A program made the translations under genes and the position numbers. The notes under the pieces are model-generated. The model had not been told where the DNA came from. It did no database searches and saw only the letters and a program-made list of their open reading frames with translations. From NCBI GenBank assembly GCA_027475525.1, contig JAMWFC010000017.1, positions 1 to 64,000 of the forward strand: a stretch of 64,000 nt of DNA. The letters are read 5' to 3'. Below, piece after piece: positions 9,824 to 21,853 of this stretch; position 1 is the first letter of the stretch, and every line of letters starts with the position of its first letter. Origin of the DNA: Macrolepiota albuminosa (taxonomy: Eukaryota; Basidiomycota; Agaricomycetes; Agaricales; Agaricaceae).

Positions 9824-11655
9824 ATGTCGCGAACACCGACGCATTCGCCGACGCCCCCTCAAACGAACGAGGTCGCGCCCCTCATGGCGTGGGAAGCCCG
9901 GGATGCGCGTTACCGGGCTCGCCTTGACCGGGAGCGCGTGGCGGCGCTCGTCGAGCAACGTGAGTACTCCCGCGCCGACCCCTTACCCCACTGACCTTTC
10001 CTTTTCAGAACAACGCAACGTTCCGGCCCCGGAGGCGGGTCCCAGCCGACTCCCGGAGTCAATTCCCGAGGCTGGCCCCAGCGCCCCCCCGGAGCCCTCT
10101 CCGAGTCGCCCCGCGCCGACTTTCGCGCGGATGACCGTACGCCCTCCCCGTCCTCAGCCCCCTCCTCGCCCGAGATTGCCTGCCCCTCGTTTCCGCCGCT
10201 CCCGGATGGCGATAGGGACCGTGGCAGAGGTCCCGGAGGGCCAACGTGTCGCGTGGGCGGATGCCACGCAGGAGCTGTTCGAGGAGGCCCTGGAGAGGCC
10301 CCAGGGACTGCCCCCTCACGCTTGGTGCGTGAATAACGGTCCGGTGAGTTGCGCCCTTACCTAGGTTCCCTATTGCTGACTTCGGTGCAGTGCTTGCACT
10401 GCGCCCGCCGGGGGGTGCTCTGCACCTTCGAAGTCCCGAGCCCCTCGTCCCGCCGGGACACGGCCATGTGCGAGGCTTGCCGCCTCAATCACGAGCGCTG
10501 TTCCGTGTCGGCGCTGTGGAGGGCGCGTTCTGTCGCCCGGGAGCAGGGATGGCCGCTGGGGGGAATCACGAGCGCTGTTCCGTGTCGGCGCTGTGGAGGG
10601 CGCGTTCTGTCGCCCGGGAGCAGGGATGGCCGCTGGGGGGAATTACCCGGAGGATGAGGGTTGAGGAGCGTGATTGGGTGGCGGAGCCGGCAGGGGAGCC
10701 GGTGGAGCCGGTGGGAGGGGCCTGCAGCGCCCGCAGAGGTGTCCAGTGGGGGATCGGGGAGTCGGGGGGTCGTCCGGATGGGGGGCCGGGGCCGGCCCGT
10801 GGTGTTGATCACGCGCCGGGCCCCTCGGTCCGTTGCCCGGGGGCAGGGGGGGCACCTGGACAAGGGGAAGCGGCGGGCGTCGCCCAGTCCCTCCCCGGGG
10901 CCCTCCAAGAGGGCGCGCTTGCCCTCGGAGACCCCGTCTCCGGTTTCGCCCCCGCGCCTGTCCCCAGCAATCTTCTCTCCTTTGTCCGGGGGGCTCCTGG
11001 CAGGCGACGCCGAGGTCGCGCGGGAACAGGCCGAAGGGGGTCGCGGGGAGGAGATGAGGGAGGAAGTGGCGGCCGGGAGGGTTCCGGAGGGGGATCGGGA
11101 GGAGGGGATTCGCCGGGACCTGGAGGAGGCCAGGGTCGCCCGGGGAGAGGCGGAGGCGGAGCTGGAGGCGCTGCGAGCCAGGTTGGGGCAGGGAGTGGGG
11201 ATCCCAGAGAGGGTCCCCCCGGGGCAGGAGCTGGTGGAGGGGCTGCGCCGCGATGTGGTGATCGCGCGCATGGCCTCGTTGAGTGAGTCCCCTGTCATCA
11301 CTTGTCCCCTTTGCTGACGTCTCCAGGCTGGGCCCGGGAGCACCGCTCGCTCCTGGACGGGGCCGCCGCGGCACTGGCTGCGTTGCAGGAGGGGCAACGC
11401 CCAGAGTTGACGACCCCCGGGGTGGAACGCGGTCTCGATCTCCTGGGGCGGCTGGTGGGTGCCCACCGGCGAAGGAACGTGCCTGCCCCGGGATCCTGGT
11501 TCGAGCGCGTACTGGACGAGGGCGAGCCGCTTCCATCCTGGGACGTGTTGGCCGAAGAAGTGTGGCGGGAGCTGGGTCCAGGGGGAATGGGGGAAGGCTT
11601 CCGGGGTTGGCCGAGGGGGGGAGAGGGTGAGGGTGGCTCGGGGCCCCAGCTCTAG
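9824..11655 (+). CDS. Antisense six-cysteine (Zn2Cys6-like) accessory gene of E2
   Basis: Exon 1 (9824-9959, MSRTPTHSPTPP) splices to 10009-10343 and then to an exon at 10391 that opens with CLHC. The cysteine pattern is CX2CX6CX15CX2CX6C, like Zn2Cys6 but with a longer loop. Downstream come a basic KGKRR...KRAR pair (probable nuclear signal), a glutamate/arginine-rich coiled coil (about 11,050-11,280), an intron at about 11,284-11,328 and a final exon ending ...GSGPQL at 11,655. The exon after 10,391 is broken by a 77-bp duplication (10,488-10,641), and a further intron near 10,740-10,850 is likely but its ends are uncertain. The gene runs away from the 3' LTR and converges on E2 pol, the same place as in E1. 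Function unknown. Confidence 0.7.
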
Positions 11656-14600
11656 GGGCCCCGTTTTTCTTGTCGTTCGCGTGTTCTCGTGACCCGGAGC
11701 TGTAGTAATATGTAGTCTAGAAAATGTATATACTTGGACGTGGTGCTCTAATGATGTAAGTAAAGTGGACCCGGAGCTGTAGTAATATGTAGTCTAGAAA
11801 ATGTATATACTTGGACGTGGTGCTCTAATGATGTAAGTAAAGTGGCGGAAAACGAGAAGGAGTACCTGGTCCAGAGTCCGGGGGGCTACTGTGGGAAAGG
11901 TACTCAAAGAAAGCAAGATCAAGAGAGGGAAAACAGAAGTATACGTGGGAGTTGAATCCCTGTTGAGTCCAGAGGCGGGGGTTACGCCCACTACTGCCGT
12001 CTGTGAGTCCTACGCCCGGGAGAGTCGCTTCCCGGGTGCCGTTGCTGGAAGTCCCGGAGCTTGTTGAGGGCGCCTTCGAGGTTTCGTCGCGGCTCCCAAG
12101 TGTCGTCCTCTGGGCCATATCCCTTCCATCGTACGAGGAAGTGGGGTCGTCCACGAATGTTCTGGGAGTCGAGGATGTCTTCGACCTCGTAGTAGTACTC
12201 GTCCTCGACCTCGACCGGGGGAGGGGGTTCGGGTCGCCGTTCGGGGAAGGGATCCGGGGGGTGTCGTTCCAGGAGGCGGACGTGGAATACCGGGTGCAGC
12301 CCCTTAAGTCCCGGGGGGAGCTCGATCTTGTAGGCGTGGGATGAGACCTTCTTCAGAATCTTGAACGGGCCGAGGCGCTTGTGATCAAGTTTTGGGGAGG
12401 GCCGGCGGGTGCGGAGGTGGCGTCGATCTAACCATACCTTTGTCCCGGGGGTCCAGTCGGGGGTGTCTTCCCGGAGGGCCGGCGGGTGCGGAGGTGGCGT
12501 CGATCTAACCATACCTTTGTCCCGGGGGTCCAGTCGGGGGTGTCTTCCCGTTTCGGTCGGCGTGTTTCGCATAGGCCTGGTTCGCGGTGTCGATTTCTTC
12601 CCGGAGGAATTCGTGAAGAGACTGGAGATCCCGGGCGACCTCGTGGGCGGCGTGCGACGGGATGTCCCGGAGCGAGAGCGTCAGTCGAGGGTGGTATCCC
12701 TTGTTGGCAAGGCGACCTCGTGGGCGGCGTGCGACGGGATGTCCCGGAGCGAGAGCGTCAGTCGAGGGTGGTATCCCTTGTTGGCAAGAAGGGCGATACC
12801 CCGGTGGCAGAGTGCGGCGTGTTGTTGTACGTGAACTCGGCCAGGGGGAGCTCGGCGCGCCAGTCGTCCTGCAAGTAGTTGACGTACAGCCGGAGGTACT
12901 GCTCAAGGGACTGGTTGACCCTTTCGGTTTGACCGTCGGTTTCGGGGTGGTAGGCGGTAGAGAGGTTAGTCTTTACTTCAAGTGCCTTACACAGGGAAGT
13001 CCAAAACTTGGACACGAATCGGGGTGGTAGGCGGTAGAGAGGTTAGTCTTTACTTCAAGTGCCTTACACAGGGAAGTCCAAAACTTGGACACGAAGGGGG
13101 GCCCGGTCGGAGACGATGTCGTCCGGGAGACCATGCTTGGCAAAGACGTGCTCGAGGAACAGCCGGGCGAAGTCCGGGGCGGTATCCGTGGTGTGGCAGG
13201 GTAGGAAGATGCCCTGTTTGGTTAGCCTGCACACAACGACGAGAATGGCATCGAACCCTTCAGATTCCGGGAGCTCGACGATGTGGTCCAGAGATATTGA
13301 GGACCAGGGGCGTCGTCCGACCGGCAGGGGTTTCAGGAGTCCGTACGGTCGGTGTCGGGGGACCTTGGCCCGGAGGCAGGGCTCGCATGATCGAATGTAA
13401 CGGGTCACGTCCTTCTTCAACCCTGGCCAAAAGTAAGTCCGGGAGATGAGCTGGAGGGTCTTACGTATTCCAGGATGTCCCCGGAGCTTGTGGTCGTGGT
13501 GTTGACGGAGGACGTCGTAGCGAAGTCGGGCGTGATCCGGGACGTAGATGCGGCCGTCCCGGAGGAGGAGTTTTTCGTCGGGGGACAGGGAGAAGGCGGG
13601 GTCCCGGTCGGTTCCATCAGGGGGGTTGCGGGGGTCGTGATCGGTGAAGTACTTGTCTCGGGGGGCGCGGCGAATCTGACTCAGGGTCCCTTCCTTGTTT
13701 AAGATCAGTAAGGCATTCAAATGTTCGGGAGGGATCACCACGCGATGATTGAACGCATTACGTTCCGCCTCGAACGACTTCTTGGGGTAGACGTCCGGAC
13801 GGCGGGTGAGGGCGTCGGGCTTGGCGCCAAGTCGTCCCGGGCGGTATTGGATCGTGAAGTCGTACTCCGAGAGGATCTCGGACCATCGGGCCTGCCGTCG
13901 ACTGAGTTGCTTGGTCGTGGTGAAGTACTGCAGGTTATTATGATCCGAATAGACCTGGATCCGGTGCCGGGCTCCCTCGAGATAGGCTCGCCATTGTTTG
14001 AAGGCTTCGACGATGGCGAGGAGCTCCTTGTCGTAAATGTCGTAATTGAGCTCGGCGTCGATCATGGACCGGGTGTAGAAGGCGACTGGCCGGGGCTCCC
14101 CACCGTCAGATTCCATCTGCGAGAGAATCCCGGCAATGGCGTAATCGGAGGCGTCGCATTCTAGGATGATCGGGAGGGCCGGGTCGTAGTGCCGGAGTAC
14201 GGGGGCGACTGTGAAAGCCTCCTTAAGCAGGTTAAAGACGCTCTGGCACTTACTGTCCCAGTTCCAGGCGATGTCCTTACGCGTGAGCCGGTTGAGGGGT
14301 TTCGTGATCCCGGAGTAGTTGTCTATAAACCTCCGGTAGAAGTTAGCGAAACCCAGGAAGGACTGTACTTCCTTCACGTTCCGGGGTTGCGGCCAGTTGA
14401 CGATGGCCTCGACCTTGTGGGGATCCATGCGGACGCCGTTCGGGGATACGATGACGCCAAGATACTCGACCTCTTCCGTGTGGAACGAACACTTTTCGGG
14501 CTTGGCGTGGAGATTGTGCTCCCGGAGGCGTTCGAGGACTTGCCGGACGTGCTTCTGGTGATCCTCCTTCGAGTCGGAATAGATGAGGATGTCGTCCAGG

Positions 14601-15527
14601 TAGACTATCACGAAGACGTCGCTCATGTCGTGGAAGATGTCGTTCATGAAGTATTGGAACGTGGCGGGGGAGTTAGTCATTCCGAAAGGCATCACAAGGT
14701 ACTCAAACAGACCATACCGCGTGCGGAACGCGGTTTTCCACTCGTGTCCCGGGGCGATGCGGACGTTGTTGTAACCGGAGCGGAGGTCGATTTTTGTGTA
14801 GACCTTGGCACTGCGGAGTCGATCGACCAGATCGCTGATGAGCGGGAGCGGGTAGCGGTTCTTCTTGGTGATCTTGTTGAGTCCCCGGTAGTCGACACAG
14901 AGTTGGAGCGAGCCGTCCTTCTTCTTGGCGAATAGAACCGGGGCTCCGGCGGCGGAGGCGGAGGGTCGGATGAATCCTTTACCGAGCATTTCGTCGAGGT
15001 AGTCCTTGAGGGCCCGGAGCTCGACTTCCGACATGTTGTACACCTTGCCAAAGGGGGGGGCGACTCCTTCCTCGAGGTCGATCGTATGGTCGTAGGGGCG
15101 ATGAGGGGGAATCTCCTTGGCGTCTCCTTCGGAGAATACGTCAGCGAACTCATGGTACTCCGGGGGAACTACTTCTCGGAGGATCTGCTCCTCGGTTTTC
15201 TTCTCCGGGGGAATAGCGTCTCCCCGTAGGTGCTCTTCCGGGAGGGCTGGCGAGGTGTGGAGCTGGAACGTGGGAGTTCCATCCTTCATGAGGCGGGCGA
15301 AGGGGGCTGCTCCAATGATCCTGATGTCGAGAGCGCTCGGGTCAGCCGGGGGCGCGGGTGTGTCGGCTGGAGCGGGTTTGAAGTGCATCTGAGACCGGCC
15401 CGGGTAGTTCGGCCCTTTGTACTTGTTCCGAGGAATGTTTGGGGGTCGATGGGTTTGAAGTGCATCTGAGACCGGCCCGGGTAGTTCGGCCCTTTGTACT
15501 TGTTCCGAGGAATGTTTGGGGGTCGAT
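10488..15527. repeat. Set of 77-bp direct duplications in E2
   Basis: First units start near 10488, 11691, 12397, 12635, 12942 and 15374, each with spacing exactly 77. All six recur in the second large copy. Confidence 0.9.
11656..11990. other. Gene-free spacer between E2 accessory gene and pol
   Basis: Convergent 3' ends of the antisense gene and E2 pol. It contains a 77-bp duplication (11,691-11,844) and nothing else I recognise. Confidence 0.6.
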
Positions 15528-15804
15528 TGGGGGCCTTGCGGTCTCGGATGGGCGGGGGTGGTGCATGCGAGGGGGGCGCGGCAGTCGTCCCGGGGGTGTC
15601 GGGTGTCGGGTCGCTTCCTAGAGCCCGGAGGTGCACGGCGGTCGAGGGGTGGTCTTCGGGCCCTGGGAAGGTCATGGTGAGCGTCCTCCAATCGATGTCG
15701 GGATTCGTGTCGCGCAGCCAGGGCAGCCCCAGCACCATCGGGGTCGATTCGTGAAGTCGCGTGACCAGGAAGTTGGAAGTGAACTCGTAGTTGTTGTCCA
15801 GGGT
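11991..15804 (-). CDS. E2 pol, first copy (chromovirus; truncated at gap)
   Basis: Read from 15,804 downward: the C-terminal half of a protease domain, RT ([19 protein letters not shown], active site YLDD near 14,595), RNase H ([17 protein letters not shown]), integrase zinc finger ([11 protein letters not shown] ... CEPC), core with LDH, SDR and TERVN acidic residues, and a C-terminal chromodomain ([10 protein letters not shown] ... [17 protein letters not shown], about 12,060-12,210). Chromodomains direct chromoviruses to heterochromatin. Frame breaks at 12,397, 12,635 and 12,942 coincide with 77-bp duplications, so the polyprotein is probably continuous. The N-terminal end is lost in the N gap. 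Confidence 0.9.
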
Positions 15805-15904
15805 NNNNNNNNNNNNNNNNNNNNNNNNNNNNNNNNNNNNNNNNNNNNNNNNNNNNNNNNNNNNNNNNNNNNNNNNNNNNNNNNNNNNNNNNNNNNNNNN
15901 NNNN
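15805..15904. other. 100-N scaffold gap
   Basis: Exactly 100 N, the usual filler for a gap of unknown size. Left of it is E2 protease; right of it the sequence restarts in the middle of E1 RT. Confidence 0.95.
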
Positions 15905-16203
15905 TTCATCCTCCAACCCGAGATACCGCATAACGTCCTTAGCTTCATCGACGACGTTGGCGTCAAAGGCCCCAAAGACTGGCGACTCGTGAACGGCTTA
16001 CCGGCGACCCATCCCGACAACTCCAACATTCGCTTAGCGCTATGGGACTTTTTCCAGCTGCTCAATCGAGTTCTCCAACGTATGAAGTATAGCGGTGGTA
16101 CAACATTCGCTTAGCGCTATGGGACTTTTTCCAGCTGCTCAATCGAGTTCTCCAACGTATGAAGTATAGCGGTGGTACTTTAGCGGTCACAAACTCCTCC
16201 TTT
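15905..16203 (+). pseudogene. E1 RT C-terminal fragment (second copy)
   Basis: Begins within RT just before the FIDD box (15,944-15,955); upstream RT and protease are absent because the gap precedes it. This abrupt start is a contig edge rather than a biological end. Confidence 0.7.
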
Positions 16204-16280
16204 GCGCGCCAAGGTTCAAAATACTTGGTCACATCTGCACTCCCGACGGTCGTGTTCCCGACGAGTCTCGCTTAGCACTC

Positions 16281-17226
16281 TTGGAGCGCTGGGGTCCTTG
16301 CCGCGACTTATCTGAAGTTCGCGCCTTTCTTGGCACCGTTGGCGTTCTCAGGATATTCGTCAAAAACTTTGCCCATCGCGCACATGCCCTTAACCGACTC
16401 ACCCGCGCCAACGAGCCCTTCGAATTTGGGCCAGACCAGGTCACTGCCCAACGCGACTTAGTAAAAGCCAACCGACTCACCCGCGCAACGAGCCCTTCGA
16501 ATTTGGGCCAGACCAGGTCACTGCCCAACGCGACTTAGTAAAAGCCTACAAGACGCCAAGCCCCTAGTCCCCATCGATTATACCTCTGCCGACCCTGTTA
16601 TCTTGGCGGTGGATACCTCGTACATTGCCGTTGGCTACTTCTTGTGCCAATGCCTTAGCGACAATCGGAAACAGCGACGCTACAACCGCTTTGGGTCTAT
16701 CACGCTAAACGACAGAGAGTCTCGCTACAGTCAGCCTAAGCTAGAGCTCTATGGACTCTTCAAAGCCTTCCGGTCGCTAAAGATGTATTTGATTGGCGTG
16801 CGGAACCTTATTGTTGAAGTCGACGCTAGGTACATCAAAGGCATGCTGCAGAATCCCGATATCCAGCCATCCGCTAGCATGAATCGGTGGGTAGTCGCTA
16901 TCCTCATGTTTCACTTTGAGTTGGTACACGTCAAGAGCTCTTTCCACGGACCAGATGGACTCTCTAGGCGACCACGGCAGCCTGGCGACCCGGCAGTGGA
17001 CCCACAGGCTGATAGCGATTTCGAGGACTGGATCGACCGACTACATGGTTTCGTGCACCTCATTCAACAGCCAATTCCCTTACTACGACGGCAACAGCCT
17101 ACCAGCATCCTGTTACATCCCATAGTCCCTTACCGCCCCGAGACCTTTAGCGCACCCCTCACGTTCTACACGGCAAGCATCCACAGTCAAAACTTGCCTC
17201 CTCCCTTACCGCCCCGAGACCTTTAG
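16281..17226 (+). CDS. E1 RNase H region (second copy)
   Basis: Same as 3,138-4,083, with the ILAVDTSY core near 16,600 and HGPDGLSRRP near 16,950. Confidence 0.85.
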
Positions 17227-17412
17227 CGCACCCCTCACGTTCTACACGGCAAGCATCTTCAGTCAAAACTTGCCTCCGTAAAAGTCGTACAGGAACCCCA
17301 GTCGCTAAGAGAAGACAGCAAAAACCTGACCTACGATGCCGTTCCCCGATCCGCCAAGGCAAAGGCGGAAGATAGTCGCCGCTAAGAGAAGACAGCAAAA
17401 ACCTGACCTACG

Positions 17413-19073
17413 ATGCCGTTCCCCGATCCGCCAAGGCAAAGGCGGAAGATAGTCCTATTGGTAGTCGAGCAATGGATACAAGACCTTAAGCGACCCCCAG
17501 ACCTTACCGACGAACAATACGCTACCTTTATCCGCTATGCTACCCACTTCTTCTTTACCGACAACCGACTTTGGCGACGAAATCGAGATGGCGCACACAA
17601 GCTGATCATCAAGCCAGAAGGTCGCTTACGAGTCTTGCGCGCTATGCATGACGAGCTAGGACATAGAGGTCTGTACGCTACCCGAGCTTCTCTGCTAGAA
17701 CGCTTTTGGTGGCCACACGCTAGCATGACGAGCTAGGACATAGAGGTCTGTACGCTACCCGAGCTTCTCTGCTAGAACGCTTTTGGTGGCCACACGCTAG
17801 CGCCGACATCGCTGGTACATCAGGACTTGCCACCTCTGCCAAATCAACAAACGCGCCAAGTGCTCATACCGCCAACCGTTGCAACGCCAGCTCCCCTCTT
17901 CAGCAAAATCTACGTCGACACCATGCACATGCCCAAATCTGGTCGCTACAAGTACATCATTCAAGGTCGTTGCTCGCTAATCCACTGGCCTGAATTTCGA
18001 ATGCTCCAAAGAGAAAATACCGACGCGGTCGCCAAGTGGCTATTTGAAGACGTCATCTGCCGTTGGGGAGCGCTAAGAGAAATCGTCACGGATAACGGTG
18101 CGCCCATCATCAAAGCGCTAACTTACCTCGCCAAGAAATACAACATTCACCACATTCGAGTATCTGGCTACAACAAGCGCGCCAATGGCCTGGTAGAGAG
18201 ACCCCACTTTGACGTTCGGCAAGCACTCTTCAAGGCAGTCGATGGCGACGAGTCTCGTTGGAGCGAAGCGACCTATTCAGTGTTCTGGTCGGAAAGAGTT
18301 ACTATTCGTAAGCGCATGGGTTGCTCTCCCTATTACGCGGCTACTGGCACCCATCCTTTACTCCCTGCCGACATCATAGAAGCGACCTATCTTCAGGTTG
18401 CTCTCCCTATTACGCGGCTACTGGCACCCATCCTTTACTCCCTGCCGACATCATAGAAGCGACCTATCTTCAGCCAGCTCCCAACAGCATCTTAGCGACT
18501 ACCGATCTTATCGCCAGACGAGCTATTGATCTCCAGCGAAGGAAAGAAGATTTAGAGCGACTCCACGAGGTAGTCTTTAGCGCACGTCGCCAAGCAGCCC
18601 TACGATTCGAAACCGAGCATAGCGCCACTATCAAAGATTACAACTTCCCGAGTTTAGCGCACGTCGCCAAGCAGCCCTACGATTCGAAACCGAGCATAGC
18701 GCCACTATCAAAGATTACAACTTCCCGAGGGTGCGCTAGTGCTTATGCGCAACTCCAAAATCGAAACCTCATACAACAAGAAAATGCGCCCGCGCTATCT
18801 TGGACCTTTGGTAGTTATCTCCGTAACCGTGGAGGCGCTTACGTGCTCTGTGAATTAGATGGTTCAGTACTGCATCGACCTGTTGCCGCTTTCGCCTTTG
18901 CCGTATCTCGCCAGAACACATGACTTGCCGCTTGAAGCGCTAGATATCGACACCGCCAAGTTGAGAGAACTTGAAGAAACGAATTATTGGACGATGATGA
19001 CTTGCCGACTAGTTGAAGAAGAAGAAAGATTAGAAAAGACTATATTGATAAGCTCTTCTTTCTATTACTTACT
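17413..19073 (+). CDS. E1 integrase region (second copy)
   Basis: Same as 4,270-5,930, with the catalytic core near 17,827-18,390 and the same duplication-caused frame breaks. Confidence 0.85.
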
Positions 19074-19443
19074 TACTTATCTTTCTTGCCGATACTTACT
19101 GTACTATATTCCAACAGACAATTCTTACGTAGTCAAGTCGCAGCGCTAGCGTGTCGCCAACGCTTAGCGCATTGCGCAACTCTCGCCAAGGGTTTTTCGC
19201 TATGATGACTTACTGAGCGTTTCCCTTCTCTTCGAATTTTGTCTAAGTCCCACACCTACTCCTCCTTTTGCTAAAATCTACTTTAGAATACTTGCCGCCT
19301 GCTTTCTTACTTTCTCTGCTCTAAGCTGGTGCGCTAACCCAGAATATAAGACTTATCATTCGGCAAGGAGGCGGCAAGAAAGTAATATTAGCGGTAACAA
19401 AATTAAGAAACTATACAAGACGGCCTATCTACCCTAAGGTCCG

Positions 19444-21684
19444 TCAGTCTTCATCCCCGGAAAGCGACATCGAGTCGTCGAGCGGCAAGAGGTCGCCAAC
19501 TTGCACGTGGTTGAGGGCCTGCCACTCTAGCGCCTCGTTGCAGTCCGCCTGGTACTCTTGAAGGGCGTCCATGCTACGAGTCAAATTGGCGTACCGAAGG
19601 CGAGAGGCCATAATTTGCTCCCGCGCTCGCTCACGCTCGCGACCCAGTACCGCTCGCATGCTTGCCGCACGCGCCGCCATCCGCTCGATAACTTGAGGGG
19701 GGTACAGTGCCACCACTGGATAAACCAAGTCCTCCCCCAGCCACTCGTACGAGTCGCCAGTGACTCTTGGCTGAGGCTGGGGGGTCCACGACGAAGGCCC
19801 ACTCGCGCTCATCCAGAGCTGCGTCGCTACGTCGCCCTCGCTCATCCAGGGGGCGGCAGGCTCCACAATCGGCAACTCCTGGGACTCGCCAGGAGCGTCT
19901 CGCAAAGTCTCCTCCAACTCCCCCTCAGCATCCTCATTGCCGCCCTCTTCCTCCTCGCGGCTTGGCGACCCTTCCCTTTTCTCCTCCTCTCCGACTAACT
20001 CCTGTGCGCCAGCGGGCTCTCCCATTTCAACGTCACCTTCACCCCCTAGGGCGCCAGCAGCCGAAACCTCGGCAGGCGCGTTCTCAGGTAAGGCGAGAGG
20101 GGACAATAGGCGACTGGGACCGGCCTCACCGCTAACGGGGGGAAGGCGGCTGGCGGCAAGGGCATCTTCCAAATCTTTCATCTCCCTGTCCTCAGCACTT
20201 GGAGAGGGGGAGGGCGACTCGATGCGGACGCGCTTGGCCTTACCTTTGCCCTTGCCTGGGGAGGGGGCCTTGCGTTTTTCTTGGCGCTCGCCGGCGCCAC
20301 GGTTGCCGACTGTTTCGTTATCGTCCCCTTGGCGCGTCGGCAGCGCCAGGGAACTCTTGCTGATTGCTGCCGCGTCTCCAGCGGCCTTCTTCTTCTTCTC
20401 TCCCTCGACAAACTCTCGCGCTCTCTTGACCAGGACGGCACGCTTGAAGGTGCGCTCCACTACCGCGTCGGGAGCTCCCCCGCGCTCGCGACTCTTGGCG
20501 CCATCCAGAGTACACGCGCGTTTAAGGGTCCCGCATCGATAGCAGGGCTGACCGCCAGTAGGGTACCAGCACCCCTCTGGATCGTTGTCAGCCCAGCATT
20601 TGTCGCACTAGTACCTAAGTCAGCAAACACGGTAACAGAAAAGGCGCTAAGCTTACCGCCCCCATGGAATCCTTAAACTCCTGCCTTGCCGCAAGGCCAA
20701 CAGTCTTCTTATTCTTCATCTCGGGCAAGACCACACCCGCTTCCATCCCCTCGTCAAGAACGGCGTCTTCCCGGCGCGGCACCAGCAGACTCTTCAATTC
20801 AGAGTCGGTAAAGGTGGTCTGCGTTGGCGCCTGCAGACTTAGGTTAGTAGACATCGCCTAGGGCTGAAAGAACACTTACCGCGTATTTGGGGGCCTTTCC
20901 CTTACGAGACTTGGAAACAGTGGTTGGCGTGGCACGGCAGCGGCAAGAAAAGTTGAACACTCACTTTCTTTAAAGCCTTACCCGGCTTTACTGGGGAGCC
21001 CTTCCTGCTAGCCGGCAGTGTTGGGCTCTGTACACTGCCGGCGCGAGACCCCTTGCTGGAACCCTCGGCAACGGATTCCTTCTGCTGCTCCTTAGCGAGC
21101 TCGGCCCTCACTACCGCCAAGGTGTGCGCGGCAGCGGCAGCGGCAGCCTCCTCCTGCTCTTGCTCGATTTGCAATCGAGCAAGGGGCTCCAGTACCTCTT
21201 GCTTGCTACGGGGGGATAGTTCAGTCCATAGCTAGAGAAAGAAAGGTCAGGAGATACTCACTCGGTTGCCGACGCGCTTACGGTCATCGGCAACGCGCCA
21301 GAAAGAATGTCCTCCAGCTCATCTTCGATGGTGGGGACAGGGGGAGGCGCCTAGAGAGCAATCAGCTAAGCGACGCGCCAGGCGAAAACAACAACTTACG
21401 AAGCGGGAGAAGGGCGCTAACCACTCGGCGCCACGATTATCGACATATCGAGCACGACACCACTCCCGCACCTCGATCTCGCGGTCCCACCCAACGCCAA
21501 GGACTCTCACCTCATACCACCTCTCCAGCAACTTCATCACGCCAACCACCAAGTTTTGAGACGCCTCGGCGCCAACGCCCTCGATATGGCGGATGAAGCG
21601 GTTGGCCTTAGCGATGTAAGCGTACGCGGCCTCTTGAGCAGCTTGAGAGGGAACGGGGGGCGGAGTTGGAATACGGAAGGACAT
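19444..21684 (-). CDS. Antisense six-cysteine gene of E1 (second copy)
   Basis: Same as 6,301-8,541; exon ends are offset by 13,143. The cysteine exon is 20,607-19,444. Confidence 0.75.
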
Positions 21685-21853
21685 ATTTTTATTTCTGAGC
21701 GCCAGGAAAAGATGGGGAGAGGAAACGAAGTCCAAACTCATGCGCCAGGACTATAAACCAAATCTCAAGAACGCACGGGCCACTTGTCACAAAAACGGTA
21801 ACGGTAGCCTTATTTGGTGACTGAGGACAGTCAATTTTTCAGTTGGGGGGAGA

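Larger units (their letters stand above)
2762..15804. repeat. 13,043-bp large duplication, unit 1
   Basis: Recurs at 15,905-28,947 (offset 13,143). Every reading frame I compared is the same in both, including the 77-bp duplications. It starts at TTCATCCTCC and ends at GTTGTCCAGGGT. Confidence 0.95.

Noticed and set aside
9651..10364. Open frame that starts inside the E2 LTR and runs into the accessory gene
   Set aside because: It crosses an intron (9,960-10,008) and the LTR edge; ATG 9,824 gives a spliced frame with clean phases.
10489..11536. Long open frames on the - strand opposite the E2 accessory gene (up to 325 codons)
   Set aside because: GC-rich shadow frames; they are proline/arginine/serine low-complexity text without domains, and the + strand has consistent introns and a cysteine motif.
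13721..14935. Open frames of 147 and 248 codons on the + strand within E2 pol
   Set aside because: Antisense shadows of RT and RNase H, with no start context or domain.
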